A stretch of 64,000 bases of DNA, taken from the NCBI RefSeq assembly GCF_963667985.1, contig NZ_OY764081.1, positions 248,001-312,000 of the forward strand, written 5' to 3'. Within the stretch, counting starts at the first letter, position 1, and the number at the start of each line of letters is the position of its first letter. Below are positions 1 to 12,885 of this stretch, in pieces. The translations under genes were made by a program, and so were the position numbers. The stretch comes from an uncultured Methanocorpusculum sp. GTDB lineage: Archaea; Halobacteriota; Methanomicrobia; Methanomicrobiales; Methanocorpusculaceae. The notes beneath the pieces are model-generated. The model was not told the origin of the DNA and did no database searches. It saw nothing but the letters and a program-made list of their open reading frames with translations.

Positions 1-883
1 TGAGCGAAAGTTTCGTTGCACGAACCGAATTGCAGCCGTGTGCGATGTTGGCAAACGGTCCCCCATGGATAAAACAGGGGGTGTTTTCCAGCGTCTGGAC
101 AAGGTTTGGTTTGATGGCATCCTTGAGAAGGGCGGCCATAGCCCCAACGGCTTTCAGATCGCTGGCATACAGAGGGGTTCCTTTTCTGCTGTAGCCGAAA
201 ATGACATTACCCAGACGCTCTTTAAGGTCGTCGATATCATTTGCAAGACAAAGTATCGCCATTACCTCACTTGCGACCGTGATCATAAAGTGGTCCTCAC
301 GCGGAACACCGTTGGTCTGACCGCCAAGCCCGATGATGATGTTTCGAAGAGCACGATCGTTCATATCCAGACAGCGTTTGAAGATGATACGGCGCGTATC
401 AATGTCGAGAGCATTTCCCTGCTGGATATGATTGTCAATCATAGCACACAGGAGGTTGTTTGCGCTGGTGATTGCGTGGAAGTCTCCGGTAAAGTGGAGA
501 TTGATATCTTCCATCGGAACGACCTGCGAGTATCCCCCGCCGGCAGCTCCGCCCTTTACGCCGAATACTGGGCCAAGAGACGGTTCACGAAGCGCAATGA
601 CTGCCTTTTTCCCGATCTTGGGCATTGCCTGACCAAGACCGACTGTTGTCGTGGTCTTGCCCTCGCCGGCAGGCGTTGGATTGATGGCCGTAACCAAAAT
701 CAGTTTGCCATTTGGTTTATCTGCCAGACGTTTTTCCAAGGAATCGGCAAGTTTTGCTTTGTACGATCCGTAGAGTTCAAGTTCATCGGGCGTAATGTCG
801 AGAGATGCGGCAATCTCAGTGATTTTTTTCATTTTGCACTGCTGTGCAATTTCGATGTCAGATAGCAAGTATTTCCACCCCAT
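1..883 (-). CDS. fhs: formate--tetrahydrofolate ligase, 5' part
   Basis: ATP-dependent formylation of tetrahydrofolate, feeding C1 units to biosynthesis in the cytoplasm. The reverse strand reads the family N-terminus: an SDIEIAQ motif near residue 8, a P-loop-like [16 protein letters not shown] near residue 70, then [18 protein letters not shown] and [12 protein letters not shown]. About 294 of the usual ~555 residues are present; the gene runs off the left edge. The ATG at 883 gives [14 protein letters not shown]. The family normally starts close to SDIEIAQ, so a TTG at about 868 behind GGGGTGG is also possible. A strong TATA box lies upstream. It is transcribed away from the tRNA-Thr gene. 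Confidence 0.93.
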   Translation of the reverse strand, partial: MGWKYLLSDIEIAQQCKMKKITEIAASLDITPDELELYGSYKAKLADSLEKRLADKPNGKLILVTAINPTPAGEGKTTTTVGLGQAMPKIGKKAVIALREPSLGPVFGVKGGAAGGGYSQVVPMEDINLHFTGDFHAITSANNLLCAMIDNHIQQGNALDIDTRRIIFKRCLDMNDRALRNIIIGLGGQTNGVPREDHFMITVASEVMAILCLANDIDDLKERLGNVIFGYSRKGTPLYASDLKAVGAMAALLKDAIKPNLVQTLENTPCFIHGGPFANIAHGCNSVRATKLSL

Positions 884-904
884 GTAGCCTTAGGAGATAG
901 CAGA

Positions 905-955
905 GGAGATATCTCCGAATGTTGTTAACTACTCTTAAACTTATCTTATATATAA
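905..955 (-). promoter_or_regulatory. fhs promoter with palindrome
   Basis: TTATATATAA at 946-955 is a strong archaeal TATA box; transcription should start near 922-926, about 40 nt before the fhs start. Inside the predicted 5' leader lies a perfect 12-bp palindrome, GGAGATATCTCC (905-916), which could be an operator or a hairpin. The rest of 884-1177 shows no gene. Confidence 0.6.
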
Positions 956-1177
956 GCATCTAAGTTACCACATAGAGAATTGGGGGATTTTGGCGCGTAG
1001 TAAGTAATATGAGAAATAACGGTTACATTATGTGATTTTCAAAAATGCATGAAAACACAGATACGTATAACTTGGTTAAATTGTTTTAAAATAGCGAGCT
1101 GATCATGAGCAATCAATACTAAAAGAGACAATATCGGATAAAATCAAGATTGAGGTATCTCAACCTCATTTCAAAAA

Positions 1178-1250
1178 GCCTCAGGCGAGATTTGAACTCG
1201 CGACCTGCTGATTACAAATCAGCCGCTATGCCGGGCTAGGCCACTGAGGC
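1178..1250 (-). tRNA. tRNA-Thr (anticodon TGT)
   Basis: The reverse complement folds as a full cloverleaf. The acceptor arm pairs GCCTCAG with CTGAGGC. The anticodon stem GCTGA/TCAGC closes the loop TTTGTAA, giving anticodon TGT (reads ACA). The T-arm contains GTTCAAATC. No CCA is encoded and no intron is seen. Confidence 0.95.
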
Positions 1251-1318
1251 ACAGAATGTGCTCTTAATTATAGGAGATAGAAGTTATAATAGTTTACGAA
1301 AAAAGAGTGGAGAAGTAA

Positions 1319-1411
1319 TTATCCCCGCAACTTCTTGATCTCAGTCTCGACTTCTTCAGCGCCTTCCTGATAGTAGCCGGATTCTTTTGGATCAAGTTCG
1401 TGCTTGTTGGC
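1319..1411 (-). pseudogene. C-terminal gene remnant
   Basis: On the reverse strand about 30 codons read as convincing protein, containing LDPKESGYYQEGAEEVETEI and ending KKLRG at a TAA. No start codon or convincing coding sequence continues upstream of about 1411, where the opposite-strand fragment begins. The composition looks like a real charged C-terminus, but I do not recognise the family. It appears to be the tail of a gene whose 5' part was lost at a junction near 1400. Confidence 0.35.
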
Positions 1412-1678
1412 ACTTGGTATTCCAAAGATTCGTATTATGATTCCGGCGTGTATTATGATTTAAAGTACACTTTTGATTCAGACGGTACAGGTACTGAATA
1501 CTGGTATATTTCCTATTCTGGAAAACTTGACGATGCGTATGACTTTACGTGGAAAAATGTAGGAAACGGCGAATATCTCGTTAGTTATGACGGGTACAGC
1601 AGTTATTATGACGAACCATTCTATCTGAGCGGCTCAACGTTATACGATGACTACGACATAACGTATTACAAGAAGTAA
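1400..1678 (+). CDS. lipocalin-like beta-barrel fragment
   Basis: A 92-residue reading frame opens with LVGTWYSKDSYYDSG and is extremely rich in Tyr, Ser and Asp in alternating beta-strand patterns. This resembles the C-terminal lipocalin-like domain of secreted or membrane-anchored archaeal proteins, where a GTW motif begins the barrel. The only start is GTG at 1400 and it has no ribosome-binding site. The frame stays open upstream to 1319 but has no ATG there. Such domains usually follow an N-terminal signal or membrane segment, which is missing. It is therefore probably a 5'-truncated remnant rather than a working gene. It abuts the opposite-strand remnant at 1319-1411. Confidence 0.45.
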   Translation: MLVGTWYSKDSYYDSGVYYDLKYTFDSDGTGTEYWYISYSGKLDDAYDFTWKNVGNGEYLVSYDGYSSYYDEPFYLSGSTLYDDYDITYYKK

Positions 1679-1764
1679 GCCCTTAATCCCACTTTTTTTC
1701 TTAATTTAATGATTTCACTTTAGACTTTTCGTGTTCCATCATTTTCCCTTTCCGGTCTGATGTA

Positions 1765-1860
1765 TACAGGATACTCTTACTGTATCCGGATAAAACACAC
1801 AGGAAAACAAAAACAACAAAACAGCTCACGCTCTATACAAAAAAATCACAAGAAAACATT
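1765..1860 (-). terminator. rRNA operon terminator region
   Basis: Downstream of the 5S gene the minus strand is strongly T-rich, with runs at 1847-1853 and 1804-1820 typical of archaeal U-tract termination. A hairpin follows at about 1768-1787 (GGATAC / GTATCC around a 7-nt loop). Confidence 0.5.
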
Positions 1861-1875
1861 TCAAAAGAATAAGGG

Positions 1876-1997
1876 GGGGTGCAGCGTTGACAACTTCCCG
1901 AGAATTCGCATACCTCAGTACAATAGCCGACGTAAGAGAGCTTAACTGCCGGGTTCGGAATGGGTCCGTGTGGAGCCTCTCTGCTATGGCCGCATGA
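1876..1997 (-). rRNA. rrf: 5S ribosomal RNA
   Basis: The reverse complement contains the conserved 5S core (GGCCATAGC, CCACACGGACCCATTCCG, AACCCGGCAGTTAAGC). The terminal helix pairs TGCGGC (1989-1994) with GCTGCA (1880-1885). The exact ends are uncertain by a few bases. It lies only about 8 nt downstream of tRNA-Cys. Confidence 0.9.
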
Positions 1998-2005
1998 TCC
2001 CCCAA

Positions 2006-2076
2006 GCCAAGTTCCCGATTTGAACGGGAGTAGAGTTGCTCTGCAGGCAACCGCGTGGCCGCTCCGCCAACTTGGC
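2006..2076 (-). tRNA. tRNA-Cys (anticodon GCA)
   Basis: The acceptor arm pairs GCCAAGT with ACTTGGC. The anticodon stem GTTGC/GCAAC closes the loop CTGCAGA, anticodon GCA. The T-arm contains GTTCAAATC. It is transcribed after 23S and before 5S, whereas in most Euryarchaeota tRNA-Cys follows 5S. The spacing to 5S is so short that processing of the two must be coupled. Confidence 0.95.
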
Positions 2077-2282
2077 ACAGTAATCTGGCATAATATATAA
2101 GCAGTTACTGTTTATAAAGGATATACCTTGATAGGTTTTGCATTCGGATAACGTCTGGGCACAGCGGATACTGCAATATATGCCGGTAGGAGACAATTCT
2201 CAAGAGGATCAAAGGCACATTTTCATGATGCCAATATCCATCTACCACGCATTCCATTGGAGTAACCAATCATCCATTGTGT

Positions 2283-2299
2283 AATCATCGAGGCATACC
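2283..2299 (-). other. 23S processing helix, 3' strand
   Basis: On the transcript GGTATG-CC-TCGATGATT pairs with AATCATCGA-CATACC located just 5' of 23S (5266-5280). This gives 15 base pairs with a 2-nt CC bulge. It is the bulge-containing helix expected for archaeal pre-23S excision by the splicing endonuclease. Confidence 0.65.
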
Positions 2300-2317
2300 A
2301 TATTCAATTAAAGAATC

Positions 2318-5226
<2,909 letters not shown>

Positions 5227-5265
5227 TCTTTGTTCTCCGATGTTCCAAAGCTCGGAACATCGAAG

Positions 5266-5280
5266 GGTATGTCGATGATT
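5266..5280 (-). other. 23S processing helix, 5' strand
   Basis: This is the partner of 2283-2299. Between it and the 23S 5' end there is also a local hairpin (8-bp stem GATGTTCC/GGAACATC, about 5238-5260). The remaining spacer to tRNA-Ala (5281-5579) shows no gene. Confidence 0.65.
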
Positions 5281-5579
5281 GTTTTTGATGATTGTTTGTT
5301 ACAACAATGTATTATTTGTGGTAAATGGAATATGCAGCATCATGCTTATGTGCTGTTGCCAGGGTCCCTTTGTCTCTCTTAAAGTGTGTCGATACCGACA
5401 AATATACTTTCAGTAAAGAAAGGTTCCGCTGATACCCATTTAACGTCCAAATGCAAAACCTATACACAGCCTCAAAGAGTCAATGACTCTCGGCCCTTCC
5501 CCGGTAACTCGCGTTTCCGGGTGCATTGGTAACCGCAACCGGTGACAAAGATAAACTTTGTCACAGCCGGTTACGGAGT

Positions 5580-5651
5580 GGACGCGTGGGGATTTGAACC
5601 CCAGGCCTCGGCGTTGCAAACGCCGCGCTCTTCCAGCTGAGCTACGCGCCC
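5580..5651 (-). tRNA. tRNA-Ala (anticodon TGC)
   Basis: The acceptor arm pairs GGGCGCG with CGCGTCC. The anticodon loop TTTGCAA in a CGGCG/CGCCG stem gives anticodon TGC. The T-arm is GGGTTCAAATCCC. Its position in the 16S-23S spacer is the standard euryarchaeal arrangement. Confidence 0.97.
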
Positions 5652-5774
5652 CTCACACATAATATTAATTCGTTTGTTATGTACTGTTTAACAAACCATA
5701 CAGCGTGAGTATGATATTGATGTGTTGGAATTGTGACGATTGTACGGTTCATTGAAATGACCATGCTAATTCAG

Positions 5775-5791
5775 TCATACAGGTTGTGTTT
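5775..5791 (-). other. 16S processing helix, 3' strand
   Basis: On the transcript AAACACAACC-T-GTATGA pairs with TCATAC-GGTTGTGTTT upstream of 16S (7333-7348). This gives 16 base pairs with one bulged T, the expected pre-16S excision helix. Confidence 0.65.
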
Positions 5792-5803
5792 GGATCATTC
5801 TTT

Positions 5804-7270
<1,467 letters not shown>

Positions 7271-7332
7271 TACTATTTTTTACTTTTCTTTCTTATAGGC
7301 ACACAGTTGTTGTTTCTACGACATAATCACAA

Positions 7333-7348
7333 AAACACAACCGTATGA
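7333..7348 (-). other. 16S processing helix, 5' strand
   Basis: This is the partner of 5775-5791. It lies about 63 nt upstream of mature 16S in the leader. Confidence 0.65.
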
Positions 7349-7483
7349 AAGGAATCAGCGGTCATTTCAATGAATGTCCGCATCGCCACAATTCCAACGT
7401 CAGGACCAACAATCACTCCGGCCATTACCGGATGATTCGCGTTTTGTCCTCCACTTAAACAGCTCTACTATATCGGCATCGGA

Positions 7484-7710
7484 TGCTTATATAGTCTTCG
7501 AACCGAACTCACAAAACACAGGCAAACAACTTGCCTGCATCCCGGAGCTCGGTTCGTGAGCCTTGCGAGGTAACATAATTACCCCCAATCACTTATAAAC
7601 CCACCGAAACAGTGAAGCAACATCCCCAGGAGTTTTCCCGGAACCTGCCTCTCGAATCAGTCGGTTTGTGAGGTAACAATGTAGGAGAAACGTGCTTATA
7701 AACACACCGG
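7484..7710 (-). promoter_or_regulatory. tandem rRNA promoters
   Basis: Three TATA boxes face the rRNA operon: 7487-7494 (CTATATAA), 7592-7599 (TTTATAAG) and 7695-7702 (TTTATAAG). The two upstream ones sit in a duplicated unit (about 7567-7605 and 7670-7710) that shares GAGGTAAC and CTTATAAACnCACC on the plus strand with similar spacing. Together with the leader this accounts for 7271-7717, which has no convincing gene. Confidence 0.6.
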
Positions 7711-7717
7711 AATGAGG

Positions 7718-7849
7718 TCAGAGACTCAAAACCGACAGAACAATTGAGATAAACATCACTACGAATCCGATCAGACAAAGGATCAGCAAAATATCCAGAA
7801 GAATGATCCAGAAATTACGCTCTTTTTTAACTCTTCTCTGAATAACCAT
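7718..7849 (-). CDS. 43-residue single-span membrane protein
   Basis: The frame starts at the ATG at 7849 behind GGTGAT with about 5 nt spacing. It encodes a basic head (MVIQRRVKKERNF), then one long hydrophobic stretch of about 28 residues rich in Ile, Leu and Val, ending SVLSL. It overlaps the end of scpA by 23 nt on the same strand, so it is probably translationally coupled as the last gene of the condensin operon. Topology by the positive-inside rule: N-terminus in the cytoplasm. I do not recognise a family. The ribosome-binding site and the clean charge/hydrophobic pattern support it. Its function is unknown; a membrane link for the condensin operon would be speculation. Confidence 0.6.
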   Translation of the reverse strand: MVIQRRVKKERNFWIILLDILLILCLIGFVVMFISIVLSVLSL

Positions 7850-8588
7850 CCTGAATCACCACCCAAAGATCGCCGAAGAACTCATCCTGCTCAAGATCGA
7901 TTCTGCCGCTCTGAACAAGAAAGAGACAGGGAAGATACACAAAAAACACAGGCCAGTGAAGAGTTCCGGCCAGTTCGTGCAGCGAGACGCCCGGGTCACG
8001 CGCATCTGGATGCGTCTGAACGAGCGCAAAAATCCGCCCTGCCATACGTTCGTAATCCTCATCATGCGCAATCCCTATGACCTCACCGACATCCGGTTCC
8101 TCGAATAATTCATCCTCGGAGTCGATACACCGCCGCCTTCTCTGCCGTCTCCGCTCCGCCTTCTCCGCAAGTTTCAGCTGTTTGATCAGTTCGTAAAGGG
8201 TAACCGGACGCTTCCGCGCATCCTTACGCTTAAGTCTGCGGTCGATCTCGCGCTCGAGAAGTTCGATCGGCCCAAGCGCACGCTCCGTGATCACGTCATC
8301 TTCCGAGAAAGGATCCAGTCCATCTTCGGAAAGCTCGCCCCCATACTCCTCATCCTCATCCAGACCGTCAAGCAGCTCGGACTTCATCCGAAGCAGAACC
8401 GACGCATAAAATATCGTTCGGCCCGAGATCATCAGATCGAGTTCGCGCCTGCGTTCAAGTTCGGTCAAAAACCGTTCGGTCACCGCGACGATATCGATAT
8501 TCCACGGATCGATCTCGCCGCGTTTTGCGAGCTGATACAAAATTTCGACCGGCTCTTCGAGTTTCCCGTCAGGAATTTCTTCAGCCAT
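7827..8588 (-). CDS. scpA: segregation and condensation protein ScpA (kleisin)
   Basis: Kleisin subunit that bridges the two SMC heads in the chromosome-condensing complex. The 253-residue product has the ScpA N-terminal pattern (EEPVEILYQLAKRGEIDPWN, then IVAVTERFLTEL), an acidic and highly charged middle with basic runs (about residues 120-170), and a C-terminal winged-helix-like segment. The length is normal. Its ATG overlaps the smc stop by 8 nt, so the two are an operon and probably translationally coupled. Confidence 0.92.
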   Translation of the reverse strand: MAEEIPDGKLEEPVEILYQLAKRGEIDPWNIDIVAVTERFLTELERRRELDLMISGRTIFYASVLLRMKSELLDGLDEDEEYGGELSEDGLDPFSEDDVITERALGPIELLEREIDRRLKRKDARKRPVTLYELIKQLKLAEKAERRRQRRRRCIDSEDELFEEPDVGEVIGIAHDEDYERMAGRIFALVQTHPDARDPGVSLHELAGTLHWPVFFVYLPCLFLVQSGRIDLEQDEFFGDLWVVIQDGYSEKS

Positions 8589-11500
8589 TCACCTTCACAC
8601 CAGTCACAAGCGTACTCTTATCGCTCATACGCAGAGTCACACCCACCATCCGGTCCGCCGCCTCGATCATCGGTTTTCTGTGCGAAACGATCACGAACTG
8701 ACTTTTCGTACAGATATCGCGAACCATCTGGGACAAACGCTCCACATTCACTCCGTCCAGATTGGAATCCACCTCATCCAGCGCATAAAAGGGCGCCGGC
8801 ATGTACTGCTGGATCGCAAAAATAAACGAAAGGGTCGTAAGCGACTTCTCCCCGCCCGACATCATATTCAGCCGGGTCACCTCCTTTCCACGCGGCGAAA
8901 CCTCAAACGTCATGCCCCCCTGGAAAGGATCCTCGATATCATCCAGGACCAGATGACCGGCACCCTCATTCAGACGGGAGTAGATGTCCTGGAAATGCAG
9001 ATTGATAGCCGAGTAGGCATTCATGAACGCGTCGAACTTCATCTGCTTGAAACTGTCGATTTTATCGAGAAGCGCCTGACGTTCACGCGAAAGCGTCTCC
9101 TTCTTTTCGGTCCGCTCAACGGAACGCTTCTGAACCTCATCATACTGCTCAATCGCACGCATATTGACGTTGCCAAGCTTTCTGACGGCCCGCTCGGTCG
9201 TAGCGACGCGATCAAGGATCTCGTCCATGCAGAGATCGCAGACGATTTCCTCGCTGATCGAACCCTTGATCTCGGACATCTCCAACGCAAGAGATGCGGA
9301 TTTTTCATCGAAAGCGGAGATCTGCACATTGCATCTTTCCTCGTCGCCCTGCAGAGTCGCGATCCGCAGCTGCGCTTCGTCAGCCGCATGCTGGGCTCTG
9401 TTTCTCTCCTCGGTCAGCTGCTCAATCTCGCCGGTGAAAGCCTTCATCTCATCCTCGAACGCGGTGATCGCGGTTTTTGCCGTATCGATCGCTGCATAAC
9501 ATCCGGCGATCTCCTGATCGAGAGAGGTATTTTTTCCCTCAAGCGCGGTCCGCTCCCGGGTTATCTGCTCAACATTCTGTTTGAAATGCTGACGCTCGAG
9601 ATTCAGACCGGAAAGATCGTTCACTTTGTTCTCGTACCGGCGGGATATATCATTAAAACTCGACTGGGCTTTCTGGAGTTTATCGGTCAGCAGATTGAAC
9701 TCATCCTCATCCAGAACCGAGCGCAGTTCGCTCACTCTCTGATTCAAGATCTCGAGCTCATCGGACAAAGCATCCACACGCGTCTCGAGTTCGGCCACCT
9801 GATTCGCCGTCTCTTTTTTATCGCGGTCCGTTTCTTCCAGAAGACGCGAGGCACGGACCTCGTCATCCGCGATCTTATCGAGGATCCGATTACAGTCACT
9901 GATTTTTAATTCGAATTTAACGATCGCCGCATCATACTCGTTTCGTTCAGCGCGAAGACCTTCGGCAACCGAACGGTGGCGGGCTTCAGCCGCGACCAGA
10001 TCGGATTCATCATTGCGCAGGTCGGCAAGTTTTGCAGAAATATCGGCAGACTCACGACCAACAGCAACGCCGAACCCGCGAAGATCTTTTCGGATAGAAC
10101 CTCCAGTCATGGCCCCGCCTCTTTCGAGAAGCTCGCCCTCCAGTGTCACCATCCGGTATCTTCCCATGAGCCGCCGACCGGCATCCAGTGTCTCGACGAT
10201 CACCGTCTGGCCGAAAACCAGATTGAACGCATCCCGGTATTCCGGATCGAAATCGATCAGGTTGATGGCATAATCCACAACCCCGTTGCCGGCAAGCGGG
10301 GGAAGGGGGGGCTGAGGCTTCATCTTGTTCAGCGGAAGAAGCGTCAGGCGGCCGAGCCGTTCATCTTTCAGATAGCGGATCACATTCGCCGCAGTCTGAT
10401 CAGAGTCGACGACAACGTTGTTGAGCCGCCCGCCCGCCGCAATGTTTAACGCTACGGTGTATGCGGAGTCGATCACTTTCCCAAGACTCGAAACGGTCCC
10501 AAACACGCCGTCCATGCCAAGAATAGCAGAAATGGTGCGGTCCGAAGCGCCGGATGCCTGCTGATGGGCTTCGATCTGCATCTGTTTTTTCGTCAGCCTA
10601 GCGATTTCTTCTCTGAGATGGTCGAGAGCTTTTCGTGCGCCAAGCATCGCCCGTTCGGTCTCGCCGATCTGTTTGTCGAGGATCCTTTTGTTTTTCCTGG
10701 CGTCCTGAAGATCGCGCTCGAGCGAGTCGATCTCGGCCTGCTTCTCGGAACGTTCCTCGGACAAAGACCCCTGTTCCCTTTGAAGCTTTTCCAGTTCCTG
10801 AGCCCGGACACGGCTGTGTTCGATAATGCCGTCCCTTTGTACGACGATTGAACCGCGTTCCTCCTTTTTCGCCTCGACCTGCCGCATAAGATCGACCAGT
10901 TCGGCCCGGGCCCCCTTCGAGTCCCGGCTGCATTTACTGACGAGCTCGTGAGCTTTCTCGAGAGTCTTTTTCTGGGCTTCGAGTTCCATTGCCAGATTCG
11001 CTTTGTCGATCTGCAGCGTCTGGGACTCACGGGTCTTATCGTTGAGGGTGTTCTGATTTTTCTGGAGATCGAGATAGAGGCGGTTCATCTCAGGAAGGTT
11101 GCTCTCCTTCTCCTTTTTCCTGCGGATGATCGTTTCCTCGGCAACACGGATGTTTCCTTTTTCGGCCTCAATGCCGCCGATGATCCGCATATAGGCGGGG
11201 CCCTGCTTGTGACTGATCTCCTTATCGATCTCGCGAACCTCTTCGAGACAGGAATTTTTCTCGTTTTCCTGAAGAGAAATATCGTTACGAATACCTGCCC
11301 GCTTCTCTTCCTGTTCAGACCGCGAATGAGCGATCAGCCCGAGTTCGCGCTCGAGGTCCTGAAGCCGGACGATCTGTTTCGCGGCTTTGAGGTAATCGAG
11401 TTCCGCCTGAAGCTTCTGATATTTTACCGCATCCTCTCTGGCATCGGCAAGTTCCTCCAGCTGTTTGGCGTAGGACGCAAGCAGGATCTCTTCGCGGTCG

Positions 11501-12030
11501 ATACTGGCCCGAACCTGCTCGAGTTCAACGAGCGCCTGTTCTTTTTTATCATCGAACTCCGCAACTCCCGCGATCTCGTCGATGATCCTTCTCCGTTCCA
11601 GATCGCTCATATCCATGATGCGGGAGATATCTCCCTGCATCACAACATTGTATCCGTGCGGCTTGATCCCGCGTTTTGCGAGATACTCCAGGATTTCCGT
11701 CTGGGAACAGGTCTTTTCATTGAGATAATAATAACTGTAATATCCGTTTGCGGTCCGCTTGATTCTCCGGCGGATCTTGGTATCGTCCGAAAAAGTGAGG
11801 GTGACCTCCGCGGTATTTTTGCCGGACATGGTATTGATAAAATCCGTGAGCTTTTCCGCACGAAGAGTTCGCGAAGTGGATAAGGAAAGAACGAAAAGGA
11901 TAGAGTCGATGATGTTGCTTTTTCCCGAACCGTTCGGCCCGGATATTACAGTAAATCCTTCATAAAATGGAATTTTTGTCTTTCTGGAAAAAGACTTGAA
12001 GTTGTCGATGTCAACCTGGACAATGTGCAC
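8581..12030 (-). CDS. smc: chromosome segregation protein SMC
   Basis: Condensin ATPase that extrudes and organises DNA loops. The 1149-residue product has a Walker A GPNGSGKSN near residue 32, then a long coiled coil. A hinge domain (about 500-650, with GVFGTVSSLGKV and GGRLNNVVVDSD) precedes the second coil. The C-terminal head has the ABC signature MMSGGEKSL and Walker B FYALDEVDSNLDG. The length is typical. It is co-transcribed with scpA and follows the coiled-coil gene at 12043-12711 with a 12-nt gap, suggesting one operon. Confidence 0.97.
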   Translation of the reverse strand: MHIVQVDIDNFKSFSRKTKIPFYEGFTVISGPNGSGKSNIIDSILFVLSLSTSRTLRAEKLTDFINTMSGKNTAEVTLTFSDDTKIRRRIKRTANGYYSYYYLNEKTCSQTEILEYLAKRGIKPHGYNVVMQGDISRIMDMSDLERRRIIDEIAGVAEFDDKKEQALVELEQVRASIDREEILLASYAKQLEELADAREDAVKYQKLQAELDYLKAAKQIVRLQDLERELGLIAHSRSEQEEKRAGIRNDISLQENEKNSCLEEVREIDKEISHKQGPAYMRIIGGIEAEKGNIRVAEETIIRRKKEKESNLPEMNRLYLDLQKNQNTLNDKTRESQTLQIDKANLAMELEAQKKTLEKAHELVSKCSRDSKGARAELVDLMRQVEAKKEERGSIVVQRDGIIEHSRVRAQELEKLQREQGSLSEERSEKQAEIDSLERDLQDARKNKRILDKQIGETERAMLGARKALDHLREEIARLTKKQMQIEAHQQASGASDRTISAILGMDGVFGTVSSLGKVIDSAYTVALNIAAGGRLNNVVVDSDQTAANVIRYLKDERLGRLTLLPLNKMKPQPPLPPLAGNGVVDYAINLIDFDPEYRDAFNLVFGQTVIVETLDAGRRLMGRYRMVTLEGELLERGGAMTGGSIRKDLRGFGVAVGRESADISAKLADLRNDESDLVAAEARHRSVAEGLRAERNEYDAAIVKFELKISDCNRILDKIADDEVRASRLLEETDRDKKETANQVAELETRVDALSDELEILNQRVSELRSVLDEDEFNLLTDKLQKAQSSFNDISRRYENKVNDLSGLNLERQHFKQNVEQITRERTALEGKNTSLDQEIAGCYAAIDTAKTAITAFEDEMKAFTGEIEQLTEERNRAQHAADEAQLRIATLQGDEERCNVQISAFDEKSASLALEMSEIKGSISEEIVCDLCMDEILDRVATTERAVRKLGNVNMRAIEQYDEVQKRSVERTEKKETLSRERQALLDKIDSFKQMKFDAFMNAYSAINLHFQDIYSRLNEGAGHLVLDDIEDPFQGGMTFEVSPRGKEVTRLNMMSGGEKSLTTLSFIFAIQQYMPAPFYALDEVDSNLDGVNVERLSQMVRDICTKSQFVIVSHRKPMIEAADRMVGVTLRMSDKSTLVTGVKVNG

Positions 12031-12042
12031 GAATGAACTCCG

Positions 12043-12711
12043 TTAACGCTTGATTTCCACCGTGTCGTCATCCTCTGCTTCGATAACCGCCGAAGAGTCG
12101 GCACGAATAGACATCGAGTGTGAGGAACGAGACGGATTATAGCCGGTACCTGCGATGATGACATTGTGATCGGTCGTTTTTCTCCGTTTCTGGATCGTTC
12201 CGTCCTGCTGCATTACATATTCAAACTCGCCGGGTTTCAGATTCTCAACCGGCACCTCAGGAGTCGCGGGGGCTGAGGCGCGAACCGGCTCCGCTGCCTG
12301 TGCTGGAGCCGGACGACTCATGCGGGGGGCCGGAGCTTCAACTGGAGATCTTCTGAGAGGGGGAGTATTCTTGGAAGCCGGGGCCTCGGCGCGAACGGAA
12401 ACGGGTTCTGCCACCGGCTCGGCGACGACTTCCCCTCTCCGGACACCGAAGCGGGATGCTTCCGGATGACTTTTGACCGGGGTTCCGCCGAGTTTTTCCA
12501 CCTGGACGCTGAGTTTACGGGTCACGGACTTCAGATCGAGAAGTTCCTCGGTAAGTCCTTTGACCATTATCTCGAGTTCACGGATTTTGCGCTCAAGTTC
12601 CTCAGTATTTTCCGATTTTTCGGCAGTCGCCTGTACGGTTTCCTGCTTGCCGGCGAGCCCGCGTTCCTGTTCGGCAAGTTCGTGCTCTAAGAATTTCATT
12701 CTGGTATCCAT
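12043..12711 (-). CDS. coiled-coil, Pro/Ala-rich protein upstream of smc
   Basis: A 222-residue product from the ATG at 12711 (MDTRMKFLEHELAEQE). Residues 1-75 form a heptad-rich coiled coil (EELERKIRELEIMVKGLTEE). About 85-160 is a disordered linker rich in Pro, Ala, Val and Glu. A short globular or tail segment follows (KPGEFEYVMQQDGTIQKRRK) with an acidic end before VEIKR. Longer starts upstream encode no coiled coil and overlap the promoter (TATA-like sequence about 12761-12772). An AGGAT 10 nt before the ATG may be the ribosome-binding site. I do not recognise the family. Its position directly before smc suggests a role around chromosome organisation, which is inference. Confidence 0.7.
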   Translation of the reverse strand: MDTRMKFLEHELAEQERGLAGKQETVQATAEKSENTEELERKIRELEIMVKGLTEELLDLKSVTRKLSVQVEKLGGTPVKSHPEASRFGVRRGEVVAEPVAEPVSVRAEAPASKNTPPLRRSPVEAPAPRMSRPAPAQAAEPVRASAPATPEVPVENLKPGEFEYVMQQDGTIQKRRKTTDHNVIIAGTGYNPSRSSHSMSIRADSSAVIEAEDDDTVEIKR

Positions 12712-12885
12712 GATTGCATCTATCCTGTAAAAATAATTAATAGGTTTTTCAGTGCCCATTGTATAATACACTTGTGGATCGGCCGGACAGATACCACAAA
12801 TGCAAGGCAGAATCAAAAGATTATAACAGTAATCGGGAGATTCGGGATACGGAAAGATGCGAAGAAAAAATGAAAAATAGTTGAT

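Noticed and set aside
1733..1800. The 1768-1787 hairpin as an IS end or attachment site
   Set aside because: No matching repeat or transposase nearby; the position after 5S with T-rich sequence suits termination.
8680..9909. 409-codon frame antisense to smc
   Set aside because: Low-complexity His/Leu/Arg composition; the minus strand encodes the SMC head with Walker and signature motifs.
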